From: Streptomyces sp. CG4
Lineage (GTDB): Bacteria; Actinomycetota; Actinomycetes; Streptomycetales; Streptomycetaceae
Length of the DNA stretch: 64,000 nt
Reading direction: 5' to 3'
Assembly: GCF_041080655.1 (NCBI RefSeq)
Contig: NZ_CP163525.1
Location: forward strand, 3,720,001 to 3,784,000
Shown here: positions 51,166-59,747 of the stretch, piece by piece
Numbering within the stretch: position 1 is the stretch's first letter
Layout of the letters: every line of letters starts with the position of its first letter
Translations under genes and position numbers: made by a program
Notes under the pieces: generated by a model
What the model was told of the DNA's origin: nothing
Database searches by the model: none
The model's input: the letters and a program-made list of their open reading frames with translations, nothing else

Positions 51166-52314
51166 CTACGCCGGGCTCACCGCCGCCAGCCTGTGTACGT
51201 CCCGGGCCGTCCCGGTGACCCCCGCCAGGAAGCCCTGGGCCCGGGGGGAGGCGTTCTCGGTCAGCCATGTCGGGTCGATGTCGCAGACCGCCACCCGCAC
51301 CCCGGTTCCCACCAGGGCCAGCGGCAGGGTGTGGACGACCGTCGACGGGAAGCTGAGGATCGTACGGCCGATGGGACCGCGGCGGGCGATCAGTTCCAGG
51401 GGGAGGTCCGGGCGGACGATCTGCAGGCCGGTCTCGGCGGCCAGGCGGTGGAGTTTCTCCGCGCTCTCCCGGCGGTGCGCGAAGTAGCGGGTCGCGCCGT
51501 GGGCCTTGGAGAGGGTGCGGACCGCTTCCACGTAGCGGTCGCCGTCCACGACGCCCGTTTCCACCAGGGACGTGCCCACCATGTCCGCGCCCTTGGTGAT
51601 GCGCGGCGGGCCGAAGCGGGCCCGGGTCCAGGAGAAGTCGTTCACCGTGACCGTCACGCCCTCCGGGGTCTCCGTCACCGGCATGGAGGAGAAGACCTCC
51701 ACCCGGCGGTGGGCGCTCGGCGTGAGGCGGCGGCGGGCCGAGGATGACACCGGCGCGAAGAGCAGGTCGCGTGCGCCGGGGCGGCCGCCCTTGCGGTGCC
51801 AGCGGACCAGGCGTTCGCCACGGGCGAGTTGGGCGACGAACTCCATCGTCGCCGTGCCGTCGTCCACCACGACCAGGTCGCGGGCCCGGGTGATGGTCAG
51901 CAGCAGTTGTACGTAGCGGGAGAACGGGTCTCCCATCACGATGCGGTCGGCCCGGCGGAGCGCCCCCGCCAGGCCGCCGATCGTCGAGAAGGGCGCGGTC
52001 GTGCCGCCCCGCGCGTTCTCCCAGCGCACCCGGTACCCCTCGTCCCGGGCCAGGTCCGCCATGCGGCGCAGCTGGCCCCGGCTCATGGGGTCGGTCGGGG
52101 ACAGGACGACGACCGTGAGGTCCGCGCCGGCCGGTGGCGAGTCGCCGGTCACCGTCCGCCTCACCTGCGCGGGCACGGAGCCCAGCGGCTCCGGGTCCGC
52201 GCCGCGCAGGCCGTACAGATGCGCCCACTCCAGCACGTTCAGCAGCTGGACCGGGCTCTCCACGAAGGCGAGCGTGCGGGGAGGGTGGCCGGCCTGACCG
52301 GCGCGGGGGCTCAT
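51166..52314 (-). CDS. Polysialyltransferase-like glycosyltransferase
   Basis: 382 residues, predicted GT-B-type enzyme of the nonulosonic-acid cluster. N-terminal TLAFVESPVQLLNVLEWAHL resembles bacterial sialyltransferase/polymerase starts. VVVDDGTATMEFVAQL carries a D-D-G like the D/E-D/E-G acid motif of bacterial sialyltransferases; the later YFAHRRESAEKL replaces the usual His-Pro. It could chain Kdn/sialic-like residues from CMP-sugar. Last gene of the minus-strand operon DUF6716-neuA-neuB-this. Confidence 0.68.
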   Translation of the reverse strand: MSPRAGQAGHPPRTLAFVESPVQLLNVLEWAHLYGLRGADPEPLGSVPAQVRRTVTGDSPPAGADLTVVVLSPTDPMSRGQLRRMADLARDEGYRVRWENARGGTTAPFSTIGGLAGALRRADRIVMGDPFSRYVQLLLTITRARDLVVVDDGTATMEFVAQLARGERLVRWHRKGGRPGARDLLFAPVSSSARRRLTPSAHRRVEVFSSMPVTETPEGVTVTVNDFSWTRARFGPPRITKGADMVGTSLVETGVVDGDRYVEAVRTLSKAHGATRYFAHRRESAEKLHRLAAETGLQIVRPDLPLELIARRGPIGRTILSFPSTVVHTLPLALVGTGVRVAVCDIDPTWLTENASPRAQGFLAGVTGTARDVHRLAAVSPA

Positions 52315-52376
52315 CGGCGTACGACCGTCCTGTCGTAAGGGAACCCGTGAGGGAACCGGTAAGGCGATCAGAACAC

Positions 52377-53315
52377 TCAGACCGTGACCGGCTCGCCCGC
52401 GGCCGCGGCGATCTCCGCCTCGGCGACGACACCGGCGACGCGGCGCAGCTTCTTCATCGGGCCGAGCTCGGAGTCGTAGACCTTCTTGACGCCGTCGCCG
52501 AGGGAGGCCTCGATGGTGCGGATGTCGCGGACGAGGCGCGTGAGGCCCTGCGGCTCGACGGAGGCGGCCTGGTCGGAGCCCCACATCGCGCGGTCGAGGG
52601 TGATGTGGCGCTCGACGAAGGCCGCCCCGAGCGCGACCGCGGCGAGGGTGGTCTGCAGGCCCGTCTCGTGGCCGGAGTAGCCGATCGGGACGTTCGGGTA
52701 CTCCTTCTCCAGCGTGTTGATCACGCGGAGGTTCAGCTCCTCGGCCTTCGCGGGGTACGTCGAAGTGGCGTGGCACATCAGGATGTTCTCCGAGCCGAGG
52801 ACCTCGACCGCGTGGCGGATCTGCTTCGGGGTCGACATGCCGGTGGAGAGGATGACCGCGCGGCCGGTCGCGCGCAGGGCGCGCAGCAGCTCGTCGTCGG
52901 TCAGGGAGGCGGAGGCCACCTTGTGGGCGGGGACGTCGAACTTCTCCAGGAAGGCGACGGCCTCGGTGTCCCACGGGGAGGCGAACCAGGCGATGCCCTT
53001 CTCCTTGCAGTACTCGTCGATCTGACGGTACTCGTCCTCACCGAACTCCACGCGGTGGCGGTAGTCGATGTAGGTCATCCGGCCCCAGGGGGTGTCGCGC
53101 TCGATGTCCCACTGGTCGCGCGGGGTGCAGATCTCCGGGGTGCGCTTCTGGAACTTGACGGCGTCGCAGCCCGCCTCGGCGGCCACGTCGATCAGCTTGA
53201 ACGCGTTCTCCAGCTCACCGTTGTGGTTGATGCCGATCTCGCCGCAGATGTAGACGGGACGGCCCGGGCCGACCTCGCGCGAACCGAACGTACGCAGACG
53301 GGAGTTGGTGCTCAT
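52377..53315 (-). CDS. neuB: NeuB-type nonulosonic acid synthase without SAF domain
   Basis: Condenses phosphoenolpyruvate with a hexose (phosphate) to a nine-carbon keto acid. 312 residues, TIM-barrel only: PVYICGEIGINHNGELENAF, DAVKFQKRTPEICTPRDQWD, FASPWDTEAVAFLEKF, KVASASLTDDELL, LMCHATSTYP, VPIGYSGHETG, VERHITLDRAMWGSDQAAS. The C-terminal antifreeze-like SAF domain of typical NeuB (about 345 residues) is missing. The same operon has no sugar epimerase, so mannose-6-phosphate giving Kdn-9-phosphate is a plausible substrate (inference). AAGGACA precedes the ATG. Confidence 0.9.
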   Translation of the reverse strand: MSTNSRLRTFGSREVGPGRPVYICGEIGINHNGELENAFKLIDVAAEAGCDAVKFQKRTPEICTPRDQWDIERDTPWGRMTYIDYRHRVEFGEDEYRQIDEYCKEKGIAWFASPWDTEAVAFLEKFDVPAHKVASASLTDDELLRALRATGRAVILSTGMSTPKQIRHAVEVLGSENILMCHATSTYPAKAEELNLRVINTLEKEYPNVPIGYSGHETGLQTTLAAVALGAAFVERHITLDRAMWGSDQAASVEPQGLTRLVRDIRTIEASLGDGVKKVYDSELGPMKKLRRVAGVVAEAEIAAAAGEPVTV

Positions 53316-53327
53316 CAGGGGATGTCC

Positions 53328-54566
53328 TTACTTGGGGAGGGAGTCGAGAGAGGGGCCGAGGATCCAGCTGGCGATCTCTCGGATCGCGCCGTCACCGCCG
53401 GGGACAGTGGTGACCGCGCGTGCGGCGCCGCGTACGACGTCGTGGGCGCTCGCGACCGCGACGGGCCAGCCGACGAGGGCGAAGCACGGCAGGTCGTTGA
53501 CGTCGTTGCCTACGTAGAGCACGCGCTCCGGCGCGATGCCCTGCTCCTCGCACCACTGCTTCAGGGCGAGGTCCTTGCGGTCGATGCCGTGCAGCACCGG
53601 GAGTTTCAGCTTCCGGGCGCGGGCGGCGACCACAGGGTTCTGTTCCGTGGACAGGATCAGCATCTTCAGGCCGCTCTTGCGCAGGGCCGCGATGCCGAGT
53701 CCGTCGCCGCGGTGCACGGAGACGAACTCCCGTCCTTCGGAGTCGATCAGCACCCGGTCGTCGGTCTGGGTGCCGTCGAAGTCGAGTACGACCGCGTCGA
53801 TGTCGTCGGCGGTCGGGAGGGCGTCGGGGCGGTCCGCGTCGAAGAGGGGCGCGAGGGCCCGGGCGCGGGCGAGGTCGTGCGGGTCGTCGATCTCCAGCAC
53901 ACGCGCCGGGTCGGTGCGGACCAGCTCGGTGTGGCCGAAGAAGCGGTGCTGGTGCTTGCGGAAGCCGGCCGCGGCCATGGCGTAGGCGGCGCCGGTCTCC
54001 AGCAGGTCCTGCGGCCGGTCCTGGCGGCGGGGGCGGTAGGACTTGTCGTGGTTGACGCCGAAGCCGCCGGCCGGCGCGCCGGGGGTGTCCGCGCCGTCCC
54101 GCCAGATGAAGCCGTGGAAGGGGGCCACCGTGACCGCCGTGTCCGCGCCGTTGTCCACGACCGCGCCGACCACCCCGTCGATGTCCTCGCGGACGAGGAA
54201 CGGGCTGGTGCACTGCACGAGCAGGACCACGTCGACGGCCGCGCCGTGCAGCGCCTCGTGGGCGTCCATGGCGTGCAGGACCGCGGCCTCGGAGGTCGCC
54301 GTGTCGCCGGCGATGGCGGCCGGGCGCAGCACGACCTCGGCGCCGGCCTCCCGGGCGGCGGCGGCGATGGCCTGGTCGTCGGTGGAGACGACGACGTCGG
54401 TCACCAGCCGGGTCGCCCGGCACTCGCGGACCGCGCGGGCCACCAGCGGGATGCCGCCGACGGGCGCGAGGTTCTTCGCGGGCACGCCCTTGGAGCCGCC
54501 GCGTGCGGGGATCACCGCGAGCACCCGGCGCACCGTCGCGCCCTGTCCCGCTTCCGAGTTGGACAT
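53328..54566 (-). CDS. neuA: Fused CMP-nonulosonate synthetase and HAD phosphatase
   Basis: 412 residues. N-terminal cytidylyltransferase (about 15-235): RVLAVIPARGGSKGVPAKNL, VVVSTDDQAIAAAA, DVVLLVQCTSPF. C-terminal KDO8P-phosphatase-like HAD domain (about 255-405): VLDFDGTQTDDRVLI, LILSTEQNPVVAARA, KDLALKQWCEE, YVGNDVNDLPCF. One protein could thus dephosphorylate the NeuB product and activate it with CTP. AAGGAG at 5 bases sets ATG 54566. It lies 12 bases upstream of neuB. Confidence 0.92.
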   Translation of the reverse strand: MSNSEAGQGATVRRVLAVIPARGGSKGVPAKNLAPVGGIPLVARAVRECRATRLVTDVVVSTDDQAIAAAAREAGAEVVLRPAAIAGDTATSEAAVLHAMDAHEALHGAAVDVVLLVQCTSPFLVREDIDGVVGAVVDNGADTAVTVAPFHGFIWRDGADTPGAPAGGFGVNHDKSYRPRRQDRPQDLLETGAAYAMAAAGFRKHQHRFFGHTELVRTDPARVLEIDDPHDLARARALAPLFDADRPDALPTADDIDAVVLDFDGTQTDDRVLIDSEGREFVSVHRGDGLGIAALRKSGLKMLILSTEQNPVVAARARKLKLPVLHGIDRKDLALKQWCEEQGIAPERVLYVGNDVNDLPCFALVGWPVAVASAHDVVRGAARAVTTVPGGDGAIREIASWILGPSLDSLPK

Positions 54567-54583
54567 CCGATCTCCTTGAGAGG

Positions 54584-55906
54584 TCACAGCTCCCCCATCC
54601 GGCGGATCACCGGGGCGACCCGCTGCACGCCGTGGCGGTAGGCGCCACGCGCGGCGCGGCGCACGATCTGGCGGACCGCTCCGGGCTCCTTGTCGGCGGC
54701 GGGCGCGCCGGGCAGCGGGACGCCGTCGGGGCCGAGGTGGTGGCGGGCGAGGATGCCGGGCAGGTAGCCGGGCGCGGTCTCGGGGGTGTAGTAGGGGGTG
54801 AGGGGCGGCAGCCCCCCCGGTCGGTCCAGCAGCTTGGCGATGCGTTCACGCGCGGTGTCGAAAGCGGTGGCGTAGGTGCCGTCGGCGGCGACGCCCTGCC
54901 GGGACACCCATTCCGCGTCGGGCGTCGGCCGGTGCCCGGCGTCGAGCTGGTCCCAGGAGGCCAGGCAGCCGGAGCCGGTGAAGTGGTGGTTGCCGAACAC
55001 CTCGCGCACGCCCAGGTCGGTCAGGACGACCGTGGGGATACGGCGGTGCAGGGCCTCCAGGGCGGCCGTGGAGCTGACCGTGACCAGCAGGTCGGTGCGG
55101 TCCAGCACCTCGCCCATATGGCCGTACACGAGGCGGAAGTTGGCGGGCACGCTCTTGCCCTGGACCAGCTTCTGGTACGGCAACTCCTCGATGTGGGTGG
55201 TGTGTTCGCCCGGCTTGGAGCGCAGCTTGAGCAGCACCTCGCGCTCGGGGTGCCTGCGGGCGTGCTGGATGAGCCGGTTCAGCAGGTACGTACGGTCCTT
55301 GCGGCTCTCCGGGACGGACGGCTGGGCCGCGAACACCACGGTGTACGGCTCATGTTCACCGGTGTACGGCGCCCCGCCGAGGAAGGGCAGCGCGACCTCG
55401 GTGACCGAGGAGGCGTCGGCGCCCACGCCCTCGTACACGGCCCGGAACCGGTCCGCGTCGTGCCGGGAGTTGGCGAGGACGAGGTCCGCGCCGTGCCGCA
55501 GCAGCAGTCCGTCGGCGAGCTTCTCGTAGACGACTCCGACGTAGCCGGTGACGACGACGGGGCGCTTGCCGGCGCCCGCCCAGGTGGCGCGCAGGCCGTG
55601 CAGCATGGCCTGGACGCCGCCGCCGACGAGCGCGAGGATGAGAACGTCGTACGGGTCTTCGGCGGTGCCGCCCATGGCGCGCAGGAACTCGACGCCGGTG
55701 ACCTCGCGCAGGGAGTCGGCGCGGACGCCGACCTCCTTCAGCTGGCGGGCTGTGGGAGTGGCGCGTCCCCGCAGGAGGTAGCCGTCGAGCCGGATCCCGG
55801 CGTCCGTGGGAGCGAGGCGTTGCGCGGTGAGCGCGCCCCACTTCCACCGGGTGTCGGAATCGGCGAGGACGGCGACCCGCAGGGACTTCGTAGCACTTGC
55901 TGGCAC
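54584..55906 (-). CDS. DUF6716-type putative glycosyltransferase
   Basis: 440 residues. N-terminal Rossmann start SLRVAVLADSDTRWKWGALT; middle VVVTGYVGVVYEKLADGLLL and ADLVLANSRHDADRFRAVYE; C-terminal TDLLVTVSSTAALEALHRRI, PTVVLTDLGVREVFG, as in GT-B enzymes. First gene of the minus-strand operon. The start is GTG 55906 (MPASATKSL); TAGCGT lies 8 bases upstream, so a leaderless message is likely; ATG 55945 is an alternative. Acceptor and donor unknown. Confidence 0.75.
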   Translation of the reverse strand: MPASATKSLRVAVLADSDTRWKWGALTAQRLAPTDAGIRLDGYLLRGRATPTARQLKEVGVRADSLREVTGVEFLRAMGGTAEDPYDVLILALVGGGVQAMLHGLRATWAGAGKRPVVVTGYVGVVYEKLADGLLLRHGADLVLANSRHDADRFRAVYEGVGADASSVTEVALPFLGGAPYTGEHEPYTVVFAAQPSVPESRKDRTYLLNRLIQHARRHPEREVLLKLRSKPGEHTTHIEELPYQKLVQGKSVPANFRLVYGHMGEVLDRTDLLVTVSSTAALEALHRRIPTVVLTDLGVREVFGNHHFTGSGCLASWDQLDAGHRPTPDAEWVSRQGVAADGTYATAFDTARERIAKLLDRPGGLPPLTPYYTPETAPGYLPGILARHHLGPDGVPLPGAPAADKEPGAVRQIVRRAARGAYRHGVQRVAPVIRRMGEL

Positions 55907-55974
55907 GCCGAAGACGCTAGAAAGCCATTCCGAGGTTCGGCCCAACCCGAATGCAACAAACGGTTAACAGCACA

Positions 55975-55988
55975 TCGCCGAATGGCGA
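55975..55988. promoter_or_regulatory. Inverted repeat in the divergent glycopolymer promoter region
   Basis: TCGCC-GAAT-GGCGA, a perfect 5+5 inverted repeat with a 4-base centre, in the 198-base gap between the two divergent glycosyltransferase operons. Possible operator; no regulator identified. Confidence 0.35.
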
Positions 55989-56104
55989 ATCGGGCCGTCC
56001 GGGCACGCGAAAATAACCTGGTTCACAGCTTCGCCACGTGCCGTTCACTCAGCATCAAGCAGACGGTCAAGACGAATGACGGGCTTCCCCCTAACGTCCC
56101 TGAC

Positions 56105-57082
56105 GTGGTCAAGCTCTCCGTCATCGTGCCGTTCTACAACGTGCAGCAATACGCGCCCGACACGCTCAGGAGCCTGAGGGCGAACGCGCGTGAGGACTTC
56201 GAATTCATTCTCGTCGACGACTGTTCCCGCGACGGGACACCAGAGATTCTCGCGCGCGCGGAGCGCGAGTTGCCGGGGGCCGTCTTCGTCCGGCACGAGC
56301 AGAACGGAGGCCTCGCGACCGCCCGCAACACCGGCATCGACCGGGCACGCGGCGAGTATCTGACCTTCCTGGACGGCGACGACTGGCTCGCCCCCGGCTA
56401 CTTCCCGCAGCTGGTCTCGGCCATGGAGGAGCTGGGCTGCGACTTCATCCGCACCGACCATGTGCAGTGCACGGCGCGCACGCGCCAGGTGTTCCGGGTC
56501 CCGGTCGGCCGGCGGCACACGGTGCTGAGCCCGCGCGAGGCGATCCTGCCCGCGGACCGGTCGACGTCCGTGGACTACGCCTACGCCTGGGCCGGCGTCT
56601 ACCACCGCCGTCTGGTCGACAAGGGCCTCCTGCACTTCACCGACGGGCTGCGCACGGCCGAGGACCGGCCGTGGATCTGGAAGTTGCACCGGGAGGCGGA
56701 GTCCTTCGCCGCGGTGAGCCTGCTGGGCGTTTTCTACCGGCGCGGGGTCGCCTCGTCACTCACTCAGATCGGTGATGTCCGGCAGCTCGATTTCATTCGG
56801 GCATTCGATCAGGTTGTCGCAGAAACCGCCCAGGACCGGGACGCGGACGAACTGTTGCCGAAGGCGGTCCGCACCTATTGCGCCATCATTTCCCATCATC
56901 TGGGATCCATCGAAAGGTTCGAGCCCCCGGTGGCGAGAAAACTGAAATCCATGAGTGCCGCGGCCCTGCGGCGCATGCCGCAGGACGTGCTGGACGACGC
57001 GCTGGACTCGATGGACATCCAGCGCGCCGGCAAGCTGCGCCGGCTGCGCCGCCGTCCCGCCGCAACGGGGGCCGCCGCGTGA
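56105..57082 (+). CDS. Family 2 glycosyltransferase
   Basis: 325 residues, GT-A fold inverting transferase: KLSVIVPFYNVQQYAPDTLR, ILVDDCSRDGTPEILARAER, EQNGGLATARNTGIDRARGE, YLTFLDGDDWLAPGYF with the metal DxD, and an ED-containing TAEDRPWIWKLHRE for catalysis. Probably adds a sugar to the wall polymer. GTG 56105 has TAACGT 7 bases upstream and no ribosome-binding site (leaderless). Overlaps the next gene by 4 bases. Confidence 0.88.
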   Translation: MVKLSVIVPFYNVQQYAPDTLRSLRANAREDFEFILVDDCSRDGTPEILARAERELPGAVFVRHEQNGGLATARNTGIDRARGEYLTFLDGDDWLAPGYFPQLVSAMEELGCDFIRTDHVQCTARTRQVFRVPVGRRHTVLSPREAILPADRSTSVDYAYAWAGVYHRRLVDKGLLHFTDGLRTAEDRPWIWKLHREAESFAAVSLLGVFYRRGVASSLTQIGDVRQLDFIRAFDQVVAETAQDRDADELLPKAVRTYCAIISHHLGSIERFEPPVARKLKSMSAAALRRMPQDVLDDALDSMDIQRAGKLRRLRRRPAATGAAA

Positions 57083-58413
57083 CCACTCAGATCTTCCAGG
57101 CCTCGACCCTGTACGGCACGGCCACGCTCGCCGCCGCCCTGGACTCCGGCTGCTTCGGCCCGGCCGACCGGCGGATCCTGCTGGTCTGCAACAACGCGGC
57201 CGCGCCCGAGACCACGCCGGCGCTGGACGAGGCACCCGGCTTCGAGAAGCTGCGCGACCGCTTCGACGAGGTGATCTCGTACAACGAGACGATCTTCCCG
57301 TTCCACCCGGGCGGCTGGGCGCCCCGCGTGGACGACATGCCGCTGTGGGAACGCTTCCTGCGGCACGAGTGGCAACTGGGCGACGACGACGTGGAGTTGG
57401 CCGTCGAGTCGATCCAGGTCAACCCGTCCCAGGCACTCGCGCAGATCTTCACCGGCGCCCCGGTGACGGTCTACGCCGACGGGCTGATGAGCTACGGCCC
57501 CACCCGCAACAAGATCGATCCGCTGGTCGGTACCCGGGTGGACCGGGTGCTGCACCTGGACCTGGTGCCGGGCCTGAAGCCGCTGCTGCTCACCGAGTTC
57601 GACGTGCCGGGCGAGCTCGTGCCGACCGCCGCCTTCACCAAGGTGCTCGCCGCACTCGCGCCGTCCGGCGCCGAGGTGCCGGACGTCGAGGAGCCCGCGC
57701 TGCTGCTCGGCCAGTACCTGTCGGAGCTGGAGATCCTCACCGCCGAGCAGGAGGAGAACCTGCATGTGCGGATGCTGAGGGGCGCGGCCGCGCTCGGGCA
57801 CGGCAAGGTGGTGTTCAAGCCGCACCCGTCCGCCCCGGCCGGCTTCACCCGCTCCCTGCGGCAGGAGGCGGAGAAGCTGAAGGTCGAACTGACCGTGGTC
57901 GACACGCCGGTCCTCGCCGAGGTGCTGTACCAGCGGATGCGTCCCGCGCTGGTCGTCGGCTGCTTCTCCACCGCCCTGCTCACGGCGAAGGCGCTCTACG
58001 GCCTGCCCGTCGCCCGCATCGGCACCGAGACGCTGCTGGAGCAGCTGGCGCCGTACGAGAACAGCAACCGGGTCCCGGTGACCATCGTGGACGCGCTGCT
58101 GCCCGCACTCGGCGACCGGGCCGCGGTCACCGAGCAGCGCTCCGGCATGGACGTCGAGGTGCTCGGTGCGCTGATCCGCGCGGTGGGCTTCGCGATGCAG
58201 CCGAAGATCTACCCGAGCCTGCGCTCGCACGCCGAGACCTGGCTCACCAAGAACCTGAACGCAAGCACCGTGCGCTACTTCAAGCGCCGGCGCCTGTCCT
58301 CGCTGGCCCTGCCCGGCGGGGTGCCCGCCCAGCTGGCGTTCATCCCGCGCAACGCGACGGTCCGCCGGGTGGCCCGCACCGCGCGCAGCCTGGGTCGGCG
58401 CGTACGCGGCTAG
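57079..58413 (+). CDS. Alpha-2,8-polysialyltransferase-family protein
   Basis: 444 residues. I recall this protein type as the actinobacterial alpha-2,8-polysialyltransferase family (PF07388). Start TQIFQASTLYGTATLAAALD; acid motif VTVYADGLMSYGPTRNKID; HP motif KVVFKPHPSAPAGFTRS, the CMP-binding signature of GT-B sialyltransferases; then LVVGCFSTALLTAKALYGLP. Likely polymerises CMP-activated nonulosonic acid. GTGA overlap with the GT2 gene implies coupled translation. Confidence 0.82.
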   Translation: MTTQIFQASTLYGTATLAAALDSGCFGPADRRILLVCNNAAAPETTPALDEAPGFEKLRDRFDEVISYNETIFPFHPGGWAPRVDDMPLWERFLRHEWQLGDDDVELAVESIQVNPSQALAQIFTGAPVTVYADGLMSYGPTRNKIDPLVGTRVDRVLHLDLVPGLKPLLLTEFDVPGELVPTAAFTKVLAALAPSGAEVPDVEEPALLLGQYLSELEILTAEQEENLHVRMLRGAAALGHGKVVFKPHPSAPAGFTRSLRQEAEKLKVELTVVDTPVLAEVLYQRMRPALVVGCFSTALLTAKALYGLPVARIGTETLLEQLAPYENSNRVPVTIVDALLPALGDRAAVTEQRSGMDVEVLGALIRAVGFAMQPKIYPSLRSHAETWLTKNLNASTVRYFKRRRLSSLALPGGVPAQLAFIPRNATVRRVARTARSLGRRVRG

Positions 58414-58503
58414 CGGCTAGCGGCTAGCCGAGTTGGAGCGTTGCCACGGCCGGAGCCGTCGGCGGCCGGACCGTGAAGACCCGAACCAGGAAGGAAACCG
58501 CAC

Positions 58504-59655
58504 ATGGCTGCTTCACCTCCCGGCGTCGCCACCGCACCCGGCCCCCTCATACCCCGTGCGGCGCCAGGCCCCGCCACCGGCGGGCGTGGCAGCCGTCTGC
58601 TCGCCCTGGACGGTCTGCGGCTCGTCGCCGCGCTGATGGTCTGCCTCTACCACTACGTCGGCCGCGGCGGCACGGTCTCCGCGTCCTGGCACGGGAGTCC
58701 GGGCCACCTCTTCCCGGCCCTGTCCCGGGCTGCCGTCTACGGCAATTTCGGCGTGGAGCTGTTCTTCGTCATCAGCGGTTTCGTGATCTGCATGAGCAGT
58801 TGGGGCCGCACCCTCGGCGACTTCTTCCGCTCCCGGGTCGCGCGCCTCTACCCCGCCTACTGGGTCGCGCTGGTCCTGATCACGGGGGCATCGCTCGCGC
58901 TGCCCGCCGTGGTCCACGCGGTCCGGCTGGACGAGTTCCTGGTCAACCTGACGATGCTCCAGCAGCCGATGGGCGCGACCCGCGTCCTGGGCGTGTGCTG
59001 GACGCTCTGGGTCGAGGTCCGGTTCTACGTGCTGTTCGCGCTGCTCGTCGTGTTGCGCGGGGTGACCTACCGCCGGGTGGTGCTGTTCGCCTGCGTCTGG
59101 ACGCTGGCCTCCGTGCTCTGCCACAGCACGAACGACAACCTGCTGAACCAGGTGATCATGCCCCAGTACGCCCCCTTCTTCATCGGCGGGCTGGCGCTGT
59201 ATCTGATCCACCGCTTCGGCAGCGACCTGCTGACGTGGGGCATCGTCGCGATGTCCTGGCTGCTGGCACAGCGGGAGGCCACCCTCGGACTGTGGGGCCC
59301 GCACCCGCACCGCGACCCGTACGTCGTCATCCTGATCGTCACCGTCGCCTTCGCGGCCGTCGCCGTCGTGGCGCTGGGCTGGACGCGGTGGGCCTCCTGG
59401 CCCTGGCTGGTCACCGCGGGCGCGCTGACGTACCCCTTCTACCTGATCCACGAGCACCTGGGCTGGTTCGCGATCCGGGTGCTGCACCGGGGGCTCGGCC
59501 TGCCGGCGTGGCCGACGCTCGGCGTGACCGTGCTCGGGATGCTGGGGCTGGCGTGGCTGATCCACCGGTTCGTGGAGCGGCCGTTCGGCCCGCGGCTCAA
59601 GAGGGCGCTGAAGGAACGGAAGTTGTCCAGTCGTTCATCTGGGCTTGGGTTTTGA
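58504..59655 (+). CDS. Acyltransferase-3 family membrane O-acetyltransferase
   Basis: 383 residues, ten or so transmembrane helices. Acyltransferase-3 features: LDGLRLVAALMVCLYHYVGR (catalytic-type His), NFGVELFFVISGFVICMSSW, FFRSRVARLYPAYWVALVL, VCWTLWVEVRFYVLFALLV and FYLIHEHLGWFAIRVL. Likely O-acylates the wall polymer. Preceded by AAGGAAA. Just upstream (58414-58437) lie three copies of the 7-mer GGCTAGC. Confidence 0.9.
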   Translation: MAASPPGVATAPGPLIPRAAPGPATGGRGSRLLALDGLRLVAALMVCLYHYVGRGGTVSASWHGSPGHLFPALSRAAVYGNFGVELFFVISGFVICMSSWGRTLGDFFRSRVARLYPAYWVALVLITGASLALPAVVHAVRLDEFLVNLTMLQQPMGATRVLGVCWTLWVEVRFYVLFALLVVLRGVTYRRVVLFACVWTLASVLCHSTNDNLLNQVIMPQYAPFFIGGLALYLIHRFGSDLLTWGIVAMSWLLAQREATLGLWGPHPHRDPYVVILIVTVAFAAVAVVALGWTRWASWPWLVTAGALTYPFYLIHEHLGWFAIRVLHRGLGLPAWPTLGVTVLGMLGLAWLIHRFVERPFGPRLKRALKERKLSSRSSGLGF

Positions 59656-59747
59656 ACGGACCCTGCGGGCAGGCACCGTAGAGCCCACGCCGCACAGGCC
59701 CCCCGCAGGGATCCCACAGACGCCGCACAAGGGAGTGCCCACTCCGC

